NCBI RefSeq assembly: GCF_047302285.1
Contig: NZ_CP154845.1
Coordinates: 1,364,001 to 1,428,000, forward strand
Source: Robertmurraya sp047302285
GTDB taxonomy: Bacteria > Bacillota > Bacilli > Bacillales > Cytobacillaceae
Length of the DNA stretch: 64,000 bases
Reading direction: 5' to 3'
Shown here: positions 43,200 through 52,598 of the stretch, one piece after another
Position numbering within the stretch: position 1 is the first letter of the stretch
How the letters are laid out: each line of letters starts with the position of its first letter
Program-made: the position numbers and the translations under genes
The notes under the pieces: generated by a model
Told to the model about the DNA's origin: nothing
What the model saw: only the letters and a program-made list of their open reading frames with translations
Databases searched by the model: none

Positions 43200-43234
43200 G
43201 AAAAGGTGGATCCCCAGGATCCACCTTTTCTTTT
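43200..43234. terminator. Bidirectional intrinsic terminator
   Basis: AAAAGGTGGATCC and GGATCCACCTTTT form a 13-bp stem around loop CCA, with T tracts on both strands. It serves the convergent genes at 42222 (plus) and 43233 (minus). Confidence 0.9.
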
Positions 43235-44606
43235 ATAATGATTTCTCTAGTTCAGACCAATACGTACATAGGGTTTCCATCCCCTTGTCAAAATTCTCAA
43301 GATGGAAGTGTTCGTTTGGCGCATGGAAGTTTTCAGTAGGTAGTCCGAAGCCCATGAGTACAATGGGAGCGTGGAGAACCAGATCTAAGATTGCAATGAT
43401 TGGTAATGATCCACCACCACGTGTAAAGGAAGTGGGAACTTTATAGACGGCTTCAAAAGAGCGACTTGCTGCTTGGATAGCGGGATGATCGAATGGAGTG
43501 ACATAAGGTGCCCCTTTATCAAAAGGTGTCATGGTCACTTCAACGCCGACTGGTTTATTTTTTTCAATATGTTGCTTTAGTTGGTCGATGATAACATCTG
43601 GATCCTGGTTTGGTACAAGTCGACACGTAATTTTGGCATGTGCCTCTGATGGAATAACCGTTTTAATACCGTCACCCTGGAAGCCACCGTAAATTCCGTT
43701 AATATCTAATGTAGGACGGACCCAAGTTCTTTCCAGATAGTTAAAGCCTTTTTCTCCATATAGCGCAGGAACACCTAGTTCTTGACGTTGTTTTTCCTCA
43801 TCAAAATTTAATTCCTCATAGGCTTTCTTTTCTTCAGCACTTAATGGTAGCACTTGATCATAGAATCCATCAATCGTTACTTTACCGTCCTCACTATGGA
43901 AAGAATCTAATAGTTGAACTAGAGCATTAATTGGATTATGTACACCGCCGCCATATAGACCAGAATGAAGGTCACCATTAGAACCTTTTACGTTGATTTG
44001 CAGACCTGCTAGTCCTCTAACTCCATAACAGATGGTAGGTTTTCCTCGTTCATTCATGCTTGTGTCTGAAATAACAATGACATCTGCAGCAAGTAATTCT
44101 TTCTGCTCCTCAACAAAAGCAGGGAGATTGGGGCTGCCAACTTCTTCTTCCCCTTCAATGCAAAATTTGAAGTTGAGCGGCAAGGTGCCTTCTGTGTTTA
44201 AAATGGCTTCCAATGCTTTAAGGTGCATGAAAGTTTGACCTTTGTCATCACTAGCCCCACGTGCGAAGAGTTTTTCGTCACGAATCTCTGGCTCAAATGG
44301 AGGGCTGTCCCATAAATGAATAGGATCAACTGGTTGAACATCATAATGTCCATAAATCAACACAGTCGGCTTTCCTTCGGCATGAAGCCAATCTCCATAA
44401 ACAACTGGGTGTCCTTTCGTAGCATGTATTTCTACATTTTCCATTCCAATCTTCTTAAGTGCTTCAGCAACCCAATTTGCAGTTCTGATTACATCTTCTT
44501 TGTGATCAGGTAGTGCACTAATGCTTGGAATAGATAAAAAATCAAAAAGCTCTTTTAACTGTGAATCTCGGTTTTCTTTTAGATAGGATTGGATGTTCTG
44601 GTTCAA
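43233..44606 (-). CDS. M20-family dipeptidase
   Basis: A 457-residue zinc peptidase of the M20 family, carnosine-dipeptidase (CNDP)-like branch. Metal ligands: His in LIYGHYDVQPVD, bridging Asp in ARGASDDKGQTFMHL, catalytic Glu pair in CIEGEEEVGSPN, Asp in VISDTSMNERG and a late His in MGFGLPTENFHAPNEHF. The lid domain spans about residues 205-360. ATG at 44606 has SD AGGAGGAAA. Likely splits dipeptides in the cytosol. Single gene. Confidence 0.9.
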   Translation of the reverse strand: MNQNIQSYLKENRDSQLKELFDFLSIPSISALPDHKEDVIRTANWVAEALKKIGMENVEIHATKGHPVVYGDWLHAEGKPTVLIYGHYDVQPVDPIHLWDSPPFEPEIRDEKLFARGASDDKGQTFMHLKALEAILNTEGTLPLNFKFCIEGEEEVGSPNLPAFVEEQKELLAADVIVISDTSMNERGKPTICYGVRGLAGLQINVKGSNGDLHSGLYGGGVHNPINALVQLLDSFHSEDGKVTIDGFYDQVLPLSAEEKKAYEELNFDEEKQRQELGVPALYGEKGFNYLERTWVRPTLDINGIYGGFQGDGIKTVIPSEAHAKITCRLVPNQDPDVIIDQLKQHIEKNKPVGVEVTMTPFDKGAPYVTPFDHPAIQAASRSFEAVYKVPTSFTRGGGSLPIIAILDLVLHAPIVLMGFGLPTENFHAPNEHFHLENFDKGMETLCTYWSELEKSL

Positions 44607-45056
44607 AGCGTTTCCTCCTATAAAATGTTTGTCTTTCTTTTAGAATACCGAAAATCTTATATTTCGTATATAAGTTAATATAATAATTAGAAAATTTGTT
44701 GTGAACGATCGTTTGTTGTAATGAATGAAGTGTAATGTGGGTTTTAAAATATGTAGAAGGTAAGGCTGAGTCGAACAGAAATACCTAAACATCCCATGAA
44801 AAAGGTGTTTAGGTTTTCCTACGTTAATAAACTTCTCCCACATATTTCGATTGTGGTTTTTATCGTAAATGGGGTCAGTAGCACACATTAATTCCAGTAT
44901 CAACGGTTAGGAGAGAATTATTAGAGGGGAGAATTTTAGAGATATATCATCACTCTTTCAACTTACCTGAGGCACATACATATGCTATCATGAAATATAT
45001 GCACTCACAGCAACAGGAGTTTTTCGAATTTCTATCGAATTATCGTATATAATAGA
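44607..45056. other. Intergenic spacer with no recognised gene
   Basis: About 450 bp between the dipeptidase and sspI, with no convincing ORF, RNA or repeat; it should contain the dipeptidase promoter on the minus strand. Confidence 0.4.
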
Positions 45057-45096
45057 TGAAAAAATCCATCGGAAAGGACATTCCTCCGATGGATTA
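45057..45096 (-). terminator. Intrinsic terminator after sspI
   Basis: On the minus strand AATCCATCGGA and TCCGATGGATT form an 11-bp stem followed by a run of T. Confidence 0.88.
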
Positions 45097-45101
45097 AATC
45101 T

Positions 45102-45308
45102 TTATTTTAAGCCAGATTCAAGAACTTGGAGCATTTCTTGTCTGTCCTCTTCTGAGGCATTGGTCCAAATGATTTCAAAAAGAACACCTAGCCCTGGAAG
45201 CATTTTTTCTTCTCCATTTTGAATCGCATCGACAATCGTATCCCGTAACTCATCTTGAGAATTGCCAGTCACGTTATGAATGATCGCATTGCGTAAATTT
45301 AAATCCAT
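45102..45308 (-). CDS. sspI: Small acid-soluble spore protein SspI
   Basis: A 68-residue minor spore protein: MDLNLRNAIIHNVTGNSQDE, ending LQVLESGLK. It matches the SspI family in length and in its IIHNV...MLPGLGVLFE core. Made in the forespore under sigma-G in Bacillus. Its place next to ysgA and pheS is as in B. subtilis, though here the collagen-like gene intervenes. Confidence 0.93.
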   Translation of the reverse strand: MDLNLRNAIIHNVTGNSQDELRDTIVDAIQNGEEKMLPGLGVLFEIIWTNASEEDRQEMLQVLESGLK

Positions 45309-45505
45309 GTGTACACACTCCTTCTATATTGACTTCCTTTATATAATTTTCCTGTTCGTAATGATTTTATGTATAAGAAAAGAATATTACTGGATAATTT
45401 TGTATTTCTATAAAGAACAGTATTGTTTAAGGAGTAGTTAATTGCACAAGCAGAAAATAGATTTCATACATAACCTGTTACAAATTATATGAAAGGCAGG
45501 TTAAT

Positions 45506-46516
45506 ATGGGGATTCGGCCATGTCATTGTTGTAATTATTGTGAATGTATTTGTCCTCGGGGACCAAGAGGCCGTAGAGGACCAGCAGGAGCACAAGGAGA
45601 AGTAGGGCCAAAGGGACCAGCAGGAGCACAAGGAGAAGTAGGGCCAGAGGGACCAGCAGGAGCACAAGGAGAAGCAGGGCCAGAGGGACCAGCAGGAGCA
45701 CAAGGAGAAGCAGGGCCAGAGGGACCAGCAGGAGCACAAGGAGAAGCAGGGCCAGAGGGACCAGCAGGGCCGCAAGGAGAAGCAGGGCCAGAGGGACCAG
45801 CAGGAGCACAAGGAGAAGCAGGGCCAGAGGGACCAGCAGGGCCGCAAGGAGAAGCAGGGCCAGAGGGACCAGCAGGAGCACAAGGAGAAGCAGGGCCAGA
45901 GGGACCAGCAGGGCCAGCAGGGCCAGCAGGACCGCAAGGAGAAGCAGGGCCAGAGGGACCAGCAGGAGCACAAGGAGAAGTAGGGCCAGAGGGACCAGCA
46001 GGGCCGCAAGGAGAAGTAGGGCCAGAGGGACCAGCAGGGCCGCAAGGAGAAGCAGGGCCAGAGGGACCAGCAGGACCACAAGGCTCTCCGGGATTAACCC
46101 AAATTGGTTTTAATCAAGACTCAGTTATTATAGTTACAGCACTAACAGTTGGTCCTAAGTTTCCTCTCACAACTACTCCAATTAATATAACTGAACCGTC
46201 GCAAGTTTTAGTATTAGGTAATTTTACTTTCAGCTATTCAATATTGAATACTTCTTTTCATGTATCGTGGTCATTAGAAATAGCACGTGATGGTTTTCTT
46301 ATATACTCTTTCAGAGGTCAAGATCGATTAACTGACTTAAGTACTAGCGGTAATGAACTTAATAAACCTATAAATGTAAATATTATTGATACCCCGCCAC
46401 TGGGAACCCACACCTATACAATTACACTCAATATTAATTATATAGAAGGATTGAGTATGGGTTCAAATTTTACTGTGTGGAATCGTTCAATTCAAGCTAT
46501 TGCAATACTATCCTAA
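45506..46516 (+). CDS. Collagen-like repeat protein with BclA-like C-terminal domain
   Basis: A 336-residue protein. A short Cys-rich N-terminus (MGIRPCHCCNYCECICPRGP) leads into about 180 residues of unbroken Gly-X-Y, built from 12-residue blocks of GPAGAQGEAGPE type with GPQ and GPA variants. The C-terminal ~140 residues are a beta-rich globular domain (SVIIVTALTVGPKFPLTTT ... TYTITLNINYIEGL) like the trimerising tips of exosporium filaments. SD AAAGGCAGG precedes the ATG. A spore-surface or exosporium protein is likely in this spore-former; no BclA-type N-terminal targeting motif is obvious, and six cysteines might cross-link the base. Confidence 0.8.
   Translation: MGIRPCHCCNYCECICPRGPRGRRGPAGAQGEVGPKGPAGAQGEVGPEGPAGAQGEAGPEGPAGAQGEAGPEGPAGAQGEAGPEGPAGPQGEAGPEGPAGAQGEAGPEGPAGPQGEAGPEGPAGAQGEAGPEGPAGPAGPAGPQGEAGPEGPAGAQGEVGPEGPAGPQGEVGPEGPAGPQGEAGPEGPAGPQGSPGLTQIGFNQDSVIIVTALTVGPKFPLTTTPINITEPSQVLVLGNFTFSYSILNTSFHVSWSLEIARDGFLIYSFRGQDRLTDLSTSGNELNKPINVNIIDTPPLGTHTYTITLNINYIEGLSMGSNFTVWNRSIQAIAILS
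45580..46080 (+). repeat. 36-bp tandem repeats encoding the collagen-like domain
   Basis: About 13 near-identical blocks of 12 codons, beginning GGACCAGCAGGAGCACAAGG, with many exact copies. Such arrays change length by slippage or recombination. Long minus-strand frames across it are by-products of the repeat. Confidence 0.9.
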
Positions 46517-46683
46517 CAATTTGGAAGTCATGGTACCTTTTTAAAATATAATAATTTATCAGCTAAACGCCTTGCTTTGGAATTAAATACAAGGGGTGGT
46601 ACAGTTAATTTGGCCTTAAGTTGAATGGACCATCTTCAATGATAAGGTGCTTTGACACAATAAGGAATAAATATTAGAGACTA

Positions 46684-46720
46684 AAATATGCAAGCTTTTA
46701 TTTACTACTTGCATATTTTA
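46684..46720 (+). terminator. Intrinsic terminator downstream of the collagen-like gene
   Basis: AAATATGCAAG and CTTGCATATTT form an 11-bp stem with a 13-base loop. The distance from the gene end (~170 bp) is longer than usual. Confidence 0.6.
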
Positions 46721-46867
46721 CCTTTTATATACTATAAAAGATACTGCAATCATAGCATTTTAAAATGCTAAACACAGATAAGGAATCTATTCACAATTGA
46801 GCACTCAACTATTTTTGAACTATAATGAGAGAACTTATATCATCATATAAAATGGAGGTATTATCTG

Positions 46868-47614
46868 TTGAAATATATACAGTCTGCTCAAAATCCACAA
46901 GTTAAGCAATGGAAAAAGCTTTTAACGAAAAAAGAACGTGATAAGACCGGAACTTTTTTAGTTGAAGGGTTTCATCTTGTTGAAGAAGCGATTAAAGCTG
47001 ATGCCGCACTAGAGATTATCGTTAGTGAGGGGATTGAACTCCCACCGCATATGGACTACGGTTCTATATCCATAACGACAGTTACGCCTGAAATCTTTCG
47101 AGAACTAAGTGATACCGAAACTCCTCAAGGCATTTTAGCTCTTTGTGAGGGAAAAAATGTTGAAAAGCTAGAAGGAAAACAATTTTTATTAATTGATGCT
47201 GTTCAAGATCCAGGGAATTTAGGAACGATGATTCGTACTGCGGATGCGGCTGGAATGGATGGGGTCATTGTCGGGCATGGTAGTGTCGATATTTATAATG
47301 CGAAGGTCATTCGCTCAGCGCAAGGAAGTCATTTTCATTTACCTGTTGTGAGAGGCTCTCTTAAAGAATGGATGGAGAAGTTTTCAACTGAAAATATTCC
47401 TACCTATGGCACATCTTTAGAAAATGGCCATATATATACGGAAATAAGTCCTTCCAAATCATTTGCCCTTCTCGTCGGAAATGAAGGTAGTGGGGTCAAC
47501 CAAGATCTGTTACAAATGACGACAAAGAATTTGTACATTCCTCTCTTTGGAAAAAGTGAATCGCTCAATGTCGCTGTTGCTGCAGGGATTTTGCTTTATT
47601 ATTTGAAGGCTTGA
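46868..47614 (+). CDS. ysgA: TrmH/SpoU-family RNA 2'-O-methyltransferase YsgA
   Basis: A 248-residue SPOUT methyltransferase. An N-terminal substrate-binding part (SAQNPQVKQWKKLLTKKERD, TFLVEGFHLVEEAI) is followed by the knotted domain with motifs DAVQDPGNLGTMIRTADAAG, LLVGNEGSGV and LYIPLFGKSESLNVAVAAGI. TTG start with SD GGAGGT. Position before pheS is conserved in Bacillus. The exact rRNA/tRNA target is unproven. Confidence 0.92.
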   Translation: MKYIQSAQNPQVKQWKKLLTKKERDKTGTFLVEGFHLVEEAIKADAALEIIVSEGIELPPHMDYGSISITTVTPEIFRELSDTETPQGILALCEGKNVEKLEGKQFLLIDAVQDPGNLGTMIRTADAAGMDGVIVGHGSVDIYNAKVIRSAQGSHFHLPVVRGSLKEWMEKFSTENIPTYGTSLENGHIYTEISPSKSFALLVGNEGSGVNQDLLQMTTKNLYIPLFGKSESLNVAVAAGILLYYLKA

Positions 47615-47639
47615 ATCCCTCCCTTTAATGTACTATAAT
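47611..47639 (+). promoter_or_regulatory. pheST promoter
   Basis: TTGAAT (47611-47616), 17-base spacer, TATAAT (47634-47639). The -35 box overlaps the ysgA stop codon. Confidence 0.75.
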
Positions 47640-47645
47640 TAACAG

Positions 47646-48066
47646 CGATATAATTTTTCAAACTTACATAATGAAAAACATTGACGGAGAAAAGTAGCTT
47701 ACCACCTCTATTAAGGGAGAAAATGCCTAAGACTGAAAGCATTTTTATAGATAAAGTAAGTGAAGTTCACCTCCTGAGTTGGCATCGGGACCAAGAAATG
47801 CAAATTTTAGCTATCTAAAGCTGTCTAGCTTCAGCGGCTAGCCCTTCGAGGTCATAAGTCAATCCTCCCAGAAAGGTAAAGAACACCTTTCAGTGAGGCT
47901 CGTCTTATGCTTGTCAGGGCTAAGCAAGCCGCTTCCGCATTTCATGTAAAGATGCATCGGCTTAAAAAGCCGTTATCGGAATGAAGTGAGCCATATTTAT
48001 GTGGCTAATTAGGGTGGTACCGCGATCATAAACCTCGTCCCTTTCTAGGGATAGAGGTTTTTTTGT
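47646..48066 (+). ncRNA. T-box leader of pheST, with a repeat inserted
   Basis: Senses uncharged tRNA-Phe. The T-box AGGGTGGTACCGCG lies at 48009-48022, followed by the terminator CCTCGTCCCTTTC/GGGATAGAGG and T run to 48066. The likely specifier is TTC (Phe) at 47766-47768, followed by A, in the 3' side of stem I. Between stem I and the antiterminator lies a ~125-bp dispersed repeat (47819-47943), making the leader about 420 nt. Confidence 0.9.
47819..47943. repeat. Bacillaceae-type dispersed repeat inside the pheST leader
   Basis: Begins AGCTGTCTAGCTTCAGCGGC and ends AAGCCGCTTCCGCATTTC. Nested complementary pieces (GCGGCTAGCCCT with AGGGCT...AAGCCGC; CATAAG with CTTATG; GAAAGGT with ACCTTTC) fold it into one long hairpin rod. 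I recognise the sequence type as a family scattered through Bacillus-group genomes; this is from memory and should be checked. Confidence 0.65.
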
Positions 48067-48121
48067 TTTTCTATGGAAAAATAGGCTGACGAATTTTATT
48101 AAAAATCAAGGAGGATTTCAT

Positions 48122-49159
48122 ATGCAAGAACGATTAAAGGAATTGCAGCAGGAAGCATTGCAAGCTGTTGAAAATGCTGCTGACTTAAAAGAATTGAATG
48201 ATATTCGTGTTTCGTATTTAGGGAAAAAAGGTCCAATTACAGAAGTATTAAAAGGGATGGGCAAGCTTTCTGCAGAAGAGCGTCCCAAAATGGGAGCACT
48301 CGCAAATGAAGTACGTGATATTATTTCTGCGAAAATTGAAGAAAAGCAAAAAACATTAGAAGAAGCGGCCGTTTTAGCACAGCTTGCTTCAGAGACAATC
48401 GATGTGACTCTTCCTGGAAGACCTGTTCAAACAGGAAATCATCACCCGCTTACACGAATTGTTGAAGAAATTGAAGACTTATTTATCGGAATGGGCTATA
48501 CGGTTGCAGAAGGTCCAGAAGTTGAGAAAGATTATTACAACTTTGAAGCATTGAACCTTCCAAAGAGTCATCCTGCCCGTGATGCTCAGGATTCCTTCTA
48601 TATTACAAAAGAAGTATTGCTCCGTACGCAGACATCCCCAGTTCAAGCAAGAACCATGGAGAAGCATGATGGGAAAGGTCCAGTGAAAATTATTTGTCCT
48701 GGTAAAGTATACAGACGCGATAGCGACGATGCGACGCATTCTCACCAGTTCATGCAAATTGAAGGTCTAGTAGTGGCTGAAAACATTCGCATGAGTGATT
48801 TAAAAGGGACACTTGAATTATTTGCGAAAAAATTATTCGGTGAAGATCGCGAAATTCGTTTGCGCCCAAGTTTTTTCCCATTCACGGAGCCTTCAGTAGA
48901 AGTTGATGTTTCTTGCTTCAAATGTGGTGGTCACGGATGCAATATCTGTAAACAAACTGGCTGGATTGAAGTATTAGGTTCAGGAATGGTTCATCCGAAT
49001 GTTCTTGAAATGTCTGGCTTTGATTCGAAGAAATACTCTGGATTTGCTTTCGGTATGGGTGTAGAACGAATTGCAATGCTGAAATACGGAATTGATGATA
49101 TCCGTCATTTCTACACAAACGATACTCGCTTCTTAAAGCAATTTCAGGTTCAGGAATAA
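48122..49159 (+). CDS. pheS: Phenylalanyl-tRNA synthetase alpha subunit
   Basis: A 345-residue class II synthetase catalytic subunit; works as alpha2beta2 with PheT. An N-terminal coiled coil (LKELNDIRVSYLGKKGPIT) is followed by motif 1 region HPLTRIVEEIEDLFIGMGY, motif 2 (RRDSDDATHSHQFMQIEGL) and motif 3 (GFAFGMGVERIAMLKYGI). An internal Cys set (CFKCGGHGCNICKQTGW) is usual in this group. SD AGGAGG. It is controlled by the T-box upstream. Confidence 0.97.
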   Translation: MQERLKELQQEALQAVENAADLKELNDIRVSYLGKKGPITEVLKGMGKLSAEERPKMGALANEVRDIISAKIEEKQKTLEEAAVLAQLASETIDVTLPGRPVQTGNHHPLTRIVEEIEDLFIGMGYTVAEGPEVEKDYYNFEALNLPKSHPARDAQDSFYITKEVLLRTQTSPVQARTMEKHDGKGPVKIICPGKVYRRDSDDATHSHQFMQIEGLVVAENIRMSDLKGTLELFAKKLFGEDREIRLRPSFFPFTEPSVEVDVSCFKCGGHGCNICKQTGWIEVLGSGMVHPNVLEMSGFDSKKYSGFAFGMGVERIAMLKYGIDDIRHFYTNDTRFLKQFQVQE

Positions 49160-49173
49160 AGGAGGATTTAGAC

Positions 49174-51588
49174 ATGTTTGTTTCTTATAAATGGCTGCAA
49201 GAATATGTAGATTTATCAGGAATTACACCTGATGAGCTAGCAGAAAAAATTACGCGAAGTGGGATTGAAGTTGAAGGCGTAGAGGTGTTGAACGAAGGAT
49301 TAAAAGGTGTCGTTATCGGCCATGTCGTTGAACGTGAACAACATCCAAATGCGGATAAGTTAAACAAATGCTTAGTTGATATTGGTGGAGAGAATCCTGT
49401 TCAAATCATTTGCGGAGCTCCGAATGTAGATAAGGGACAAAAGGTTGCTGTTGCCACAGTAGGTGCGGTCCTCCCTGGAAACTTCAAAATTAAAAAGGCG
49501 AAGCTTCGCGGAGAAGAATCGAATGGAATGATCTGTTCTCTTCAAGAGTTAGGAATTGAAGGAAAGTTAATCGCCAAAGAATTTTCCGAAGGGATCTTTG
49601 TGTTCCCGAATGATGTAACCGTTGGGGAAGATGGGCTTACAAAATTACAACGTGATGACCAAATTTTAGAGCTAGGGTTAACTGCAAATCGTGGAGACTG
49701 CTTAAGCATGTTAGGTGTGGCTTATGAAGTAGCGGCTATTTTAAACCGTGAAGTGAAGCTTCCTAATCCAGCAGTGAAGCCGATTTCTGAAAAAGCAACC
49801 GATTATATTTCTATTAAGGTAGAGGCAAATGAAGATAACCCATTATATGTAGCGAAAGTGATTAAGAACGTGAAAGTGGCGCCATCTCCATTATGGATGC
49901 AAGGAAGATTAATGGCAGCTGGTATTCGTCCACATAACAATGTTGTCGACATTACGAACTATATATTACTTGAATACGGTCAACCACTTCACGCTTTTGA
50001 CTACGATCGTCTCGGTTCAAAGGAAATTCTTGTACGTCGAGCAAATGCTGGTGAAAAATTGGTTACGCTAGATGACGCGGAAAGAACATTAACGGCTGAG
50101 CATCTTGTCATTACAAACGGTAGCGAACCAGTTGCTCTTGCTGGAGTGATGGGTGGCGCCAATTCAGAGGTACAAGCTGATACGACAACGGTATTACTTG
50201 AATCTGCCTATTTCAAAGGCGAAACTGTTCGTAAAGCATCAAAGGATCACGGCTTAAGAAGTGAAGCAAGCTCTCGCTTTGAAAAAGGTGTTGACCCAAA
50301 TCGCGTGCGTGCAGCGGCAGAAAGAGCAGCAGAGTTATTAGCATTATATGCTAGCGGCGAAGTATTAGAAGGGGAAGCAGTTGTTGATACTCTTGAGGTG
50401 GAGCCAGCTGTTATCTCGATTACTTTAGAAAAAATTAATCGCGTGCTTGGAACAGCTATTACTAATCAAGAGGTTGAAAGTATTTTTACTCGTCTTCAGT
50501 TTGAAACAAGTGTCGAGAATGAAACGATTACGGTAACCGTTCCTACTCGCCGTGGTGATATTACGATCGAAGAAGATTTAATCGAAGAAGTTGCTCGTTT
50601 ATATGGCTATGATCATATTCCATCTACATTGCCAATCGGTTCTGCAACTCCGGGCCATTTAACGACGTACCAGCAAAAGAGACGTGCAGTTCGTCATTAT
50701 TTAGAAGGAGCAGGACTATATCAAGCAGTTACTTATTCTCTAACTAGTGCAGGAAAAGCGACTCAATATGCACTTGAAACACGTGAGCCAATTAAGCTTG
50801 CGATGCCGATGAGTGAGGATCGTAGTCATCTTCGTTTAAGCATTATTCCGCAACTATTAGAGGTTGTAAAATACAATGTGGCACGTCAAAGTGATCGCGT
50901 TGCTCTTTATGAAGCTGGACCTGTATTTTTAGCAAATGGAACTGATGAGCTTCCTGATGAAAAGGAGCGTTTAGCTGGTGCAATTACAGGATTATGGGAG
51001 CAGCATCAATGGCAAGGTGAAAAGAAAGAAGTAGATTTCTTTGTCACAAAAGGAATTTTGGAAGGATTATTTGCGAAGCTTGGACTTGAGCAGAAAATCG
51101 AATATCGTCAGGCGGTAGTCGAAGGGATGCATCCAGGAAGAACAGCTGAAGTTTACTTAGTTGGAGAAAAAATTGGATTCGTAGGTCAAGTCCATCCAAC
51201 CGTGCAAAAGGATCTCGATTTAAAAGAAACGTATGTGTTCGAGCTTTGTTTAGAAGCGATTTTAACAGAAGCAGTTGCTCCTTTACAGTATCAATCGATT
51301 CCACGCTATCCTTCGATTACAAGAGATATTGCTCTTGTTGTTGAAAAGGAAAAGGTAGCTGGTGAATTAGAAAGCATCATCGTTGAAGCTGGCGGAAAGC
51401 TATTAAAGGATGTTCATGTCTTTGACCTATATGAAGGCGAACATATGGAACCAGGCAAGAAATCAATTGCCTTCTCCTTAAAATACTTCGACCCAGAGAA
51501 AACATTAACAGACGAAGATGTCACAAAAGTCCATGAAAAAGTATTAACAGCAGTGAAAGAAAAAGCTGGAGCTGTTTTAAGAGGATAA
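49174..51588 (+). CDS. pheT: Phenylalanyl-tRNA synthetase beta subunit
   Basis: An 804-residue subunit, 14 bp behind pheS. Domains in order: N-terminal, OB-fold tRNA-binding (VVIGHVVEREQHPNADKLNK ... CGAPNVDKGQKVAVA), B3/B4 editing region with HGLRSEASSRFEKGVDP, B5 domain (ISITLEKINRVLGTAI), catalytic-like core, and the C-terminal anticodon-binding domain (SIPRYPSITRDIALVVEKE). Length and motifs are normal. Confidence 0.97.
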   Translation: MFVSYKWLQEYVDLSGITPDELAEKITRSGIEVEGVEVLNEGLKGVVIGHVVEREQHPNADKLNKCLVDIGGENPVQIICGAPNVDKGQKVAVATVGAVLPGNFKIKKAKLRGEESNGMICSLQELGIEGKLIAKEFSEGIFVFPNDVTVGEDGLTKLQRDDQILELGLTANRGDCLSMLGVAYEVAAILNREVKLPNPAVKPISEKATDYISIKVEANEDNPLYVAKVIKNVKVAPSPLWMQGRLMAAGIRPHNNVVDITNYILLEYGQPLHAFDYDRLGSKEILVRRANAGEKLVTLDDAERTLTAEHLVITNGSEPVALAGVMGGANSEVQADTTTVLLESAYFKGETVRKASKDHGLRSEASSRFEKGVDPNRVRAAAERAAELLALYASGEVLEGEAVVDTLEVEPAVISITLEKINRVLGTAITNQEVESIFTRLQFETSVENETITVTVPTRRGDITIEEDLIEEVARLYGYDHIPSTLPIGSATPGHLTTYQQKRRAVRHYLEGAGLYQAVTYSLTSAGKATQYALETREPIKLAMPMSEDRSHLRLSIIPQLLEVVKYNVARQSDRVALYEAGPVFLANGTDELPDEKERLAGAITGLWEQHQWQGEKKEVDFFVTKGILEGLFAKLGLEQKIEYRQAVVEGMHPGRTAEVYLVGEKIGFVGQVHPTVQKDLDLKETYVFELCLEAILTEAVAPLQYQSIPRYPSITRDIALVVEKEKVAGELESIIVEAGGKLLKDVHVFDLYEGEHMEPGKKSIAFSLKYFDPEKTLTDEDVTKVHEKVLTAVKEKAGAVLRG

Positions 51589-51619
51589 AAGAATAGAAAG
51601 CAAGAGGAGAAAAATGGTT

Positions 51620-52595
51620 TGTTTTAAACTGGCACCTATGTCAAGGACACAATAAAAAAAGAGCTTAAGCAACTAGAGATGATTCCTATATTGAATAGGG
51701 GTCATCTTTTTTAAGTTCCACTGATATCGATAATTGTTATAGTAAACTATATAATGATTTATTTTCGCCTTGCATTCTTTCAACGTTTTAGCCGTTTTAT
51801 AATCTACATCATCTTTTAGGTGGCCAAAGAAGGACTCTTGAGGAGCATTATCCCAACAGTTGCCTCTGCGTGACATAGATTGGCCAAGACCATACTTGTT
51901 TAATAACTTTTGATATTTTGGACTAGTATAATGACTTCCTTGATCTGAGTGGATGAAGGCTTATGGATGTAGAGTTACTTTCTTGTTGTTCATTAATTTC
52001 TGTACAGTCTTAGTTGCGATGTCTAAAGTAATCCGATCGGAAACATGATAAGCTAAGATTTCGTTAGTGGAGGCATCTTTTACGGTCGACAAATAAGCCA
52101 TACAATTCCCGTTATATGGAAAATAAGTAATATCCGTTAATAATACTTTTCCAGGAACTCCTTGCTTGAATTCTCTGTTTAATTTATTCGGAACGACTTG
52201 GTGCTCCTTAGTTGCCTTAGCGATTTTTTTTATATGGATTCGGTCTTCTATGAGGACATACAATTTCGTATTTCCTCATGATTCTCTGGATCTTTTTACG
52301 ACTAAAAAGAATGTTGAAGTCATTTTCCAGTATCATTTTTATAGAACGTAAACCTTTCTTATATCCACGACGATTAAAGGCTTTTAATATAACGTTCTTT
52401 GCTTCTAAATCCAATTTTTCTCTTGCTTCTCTGCTACTGGATGCCTTTAAGTAGCTATAATATCCTGAACGGGATACATCTAATAGCTGACAAAAATATG
52501 TGGTCATTCCTTTAAAACGATTCTTTTCAATGGTCTCATAAATCAACTGATATACTTTACTCGGATCTAGATTTTCTCTTGCGTTTAGCAAAAAT
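51620..52595 (-). pseudogene. IS3-family (IS150-like) insertion sequence, decayed orfB
   Basis: On the minus strand orfB begins near 52590 (NARENLDPSKVYQLIYETIE) with an HTH-like SRSGYYSYLK. It breaks in an A run at about 52225-52232 (one extra A), continues in a new frame (VLLTDITYFPYNGNCMAYL, the first catalytic Asp), meets a TAA stop near 51961, and ends with the DDE Glu region (SMSRRGNCWDNAPQESFFGH). orfA is absent. The outer end is probably TGTTTTAAACTGGCACC at 51620. The element is dead: it has a frameshift, a nonsense codon and a 5' deletion. Confidence 0.85.
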
Positions 52596-52598
52596 AGC

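Noticed and set aside
44640..44903. 87-codon minus-strand frame upstream of the dipeptidase
   Set aside because: No SD, no recognisable sequence, and it covers the region expected to hold the dipeptidase promoter.
45485..46081. Two long minus-strand frames (about 190 codons) across the collagen-like gene
   Set aside because: They are by-products of the 36-bp Gly-X-Y repeat (low-complexity Leu/Ala or Trp/Cys strings) and have no start signals.
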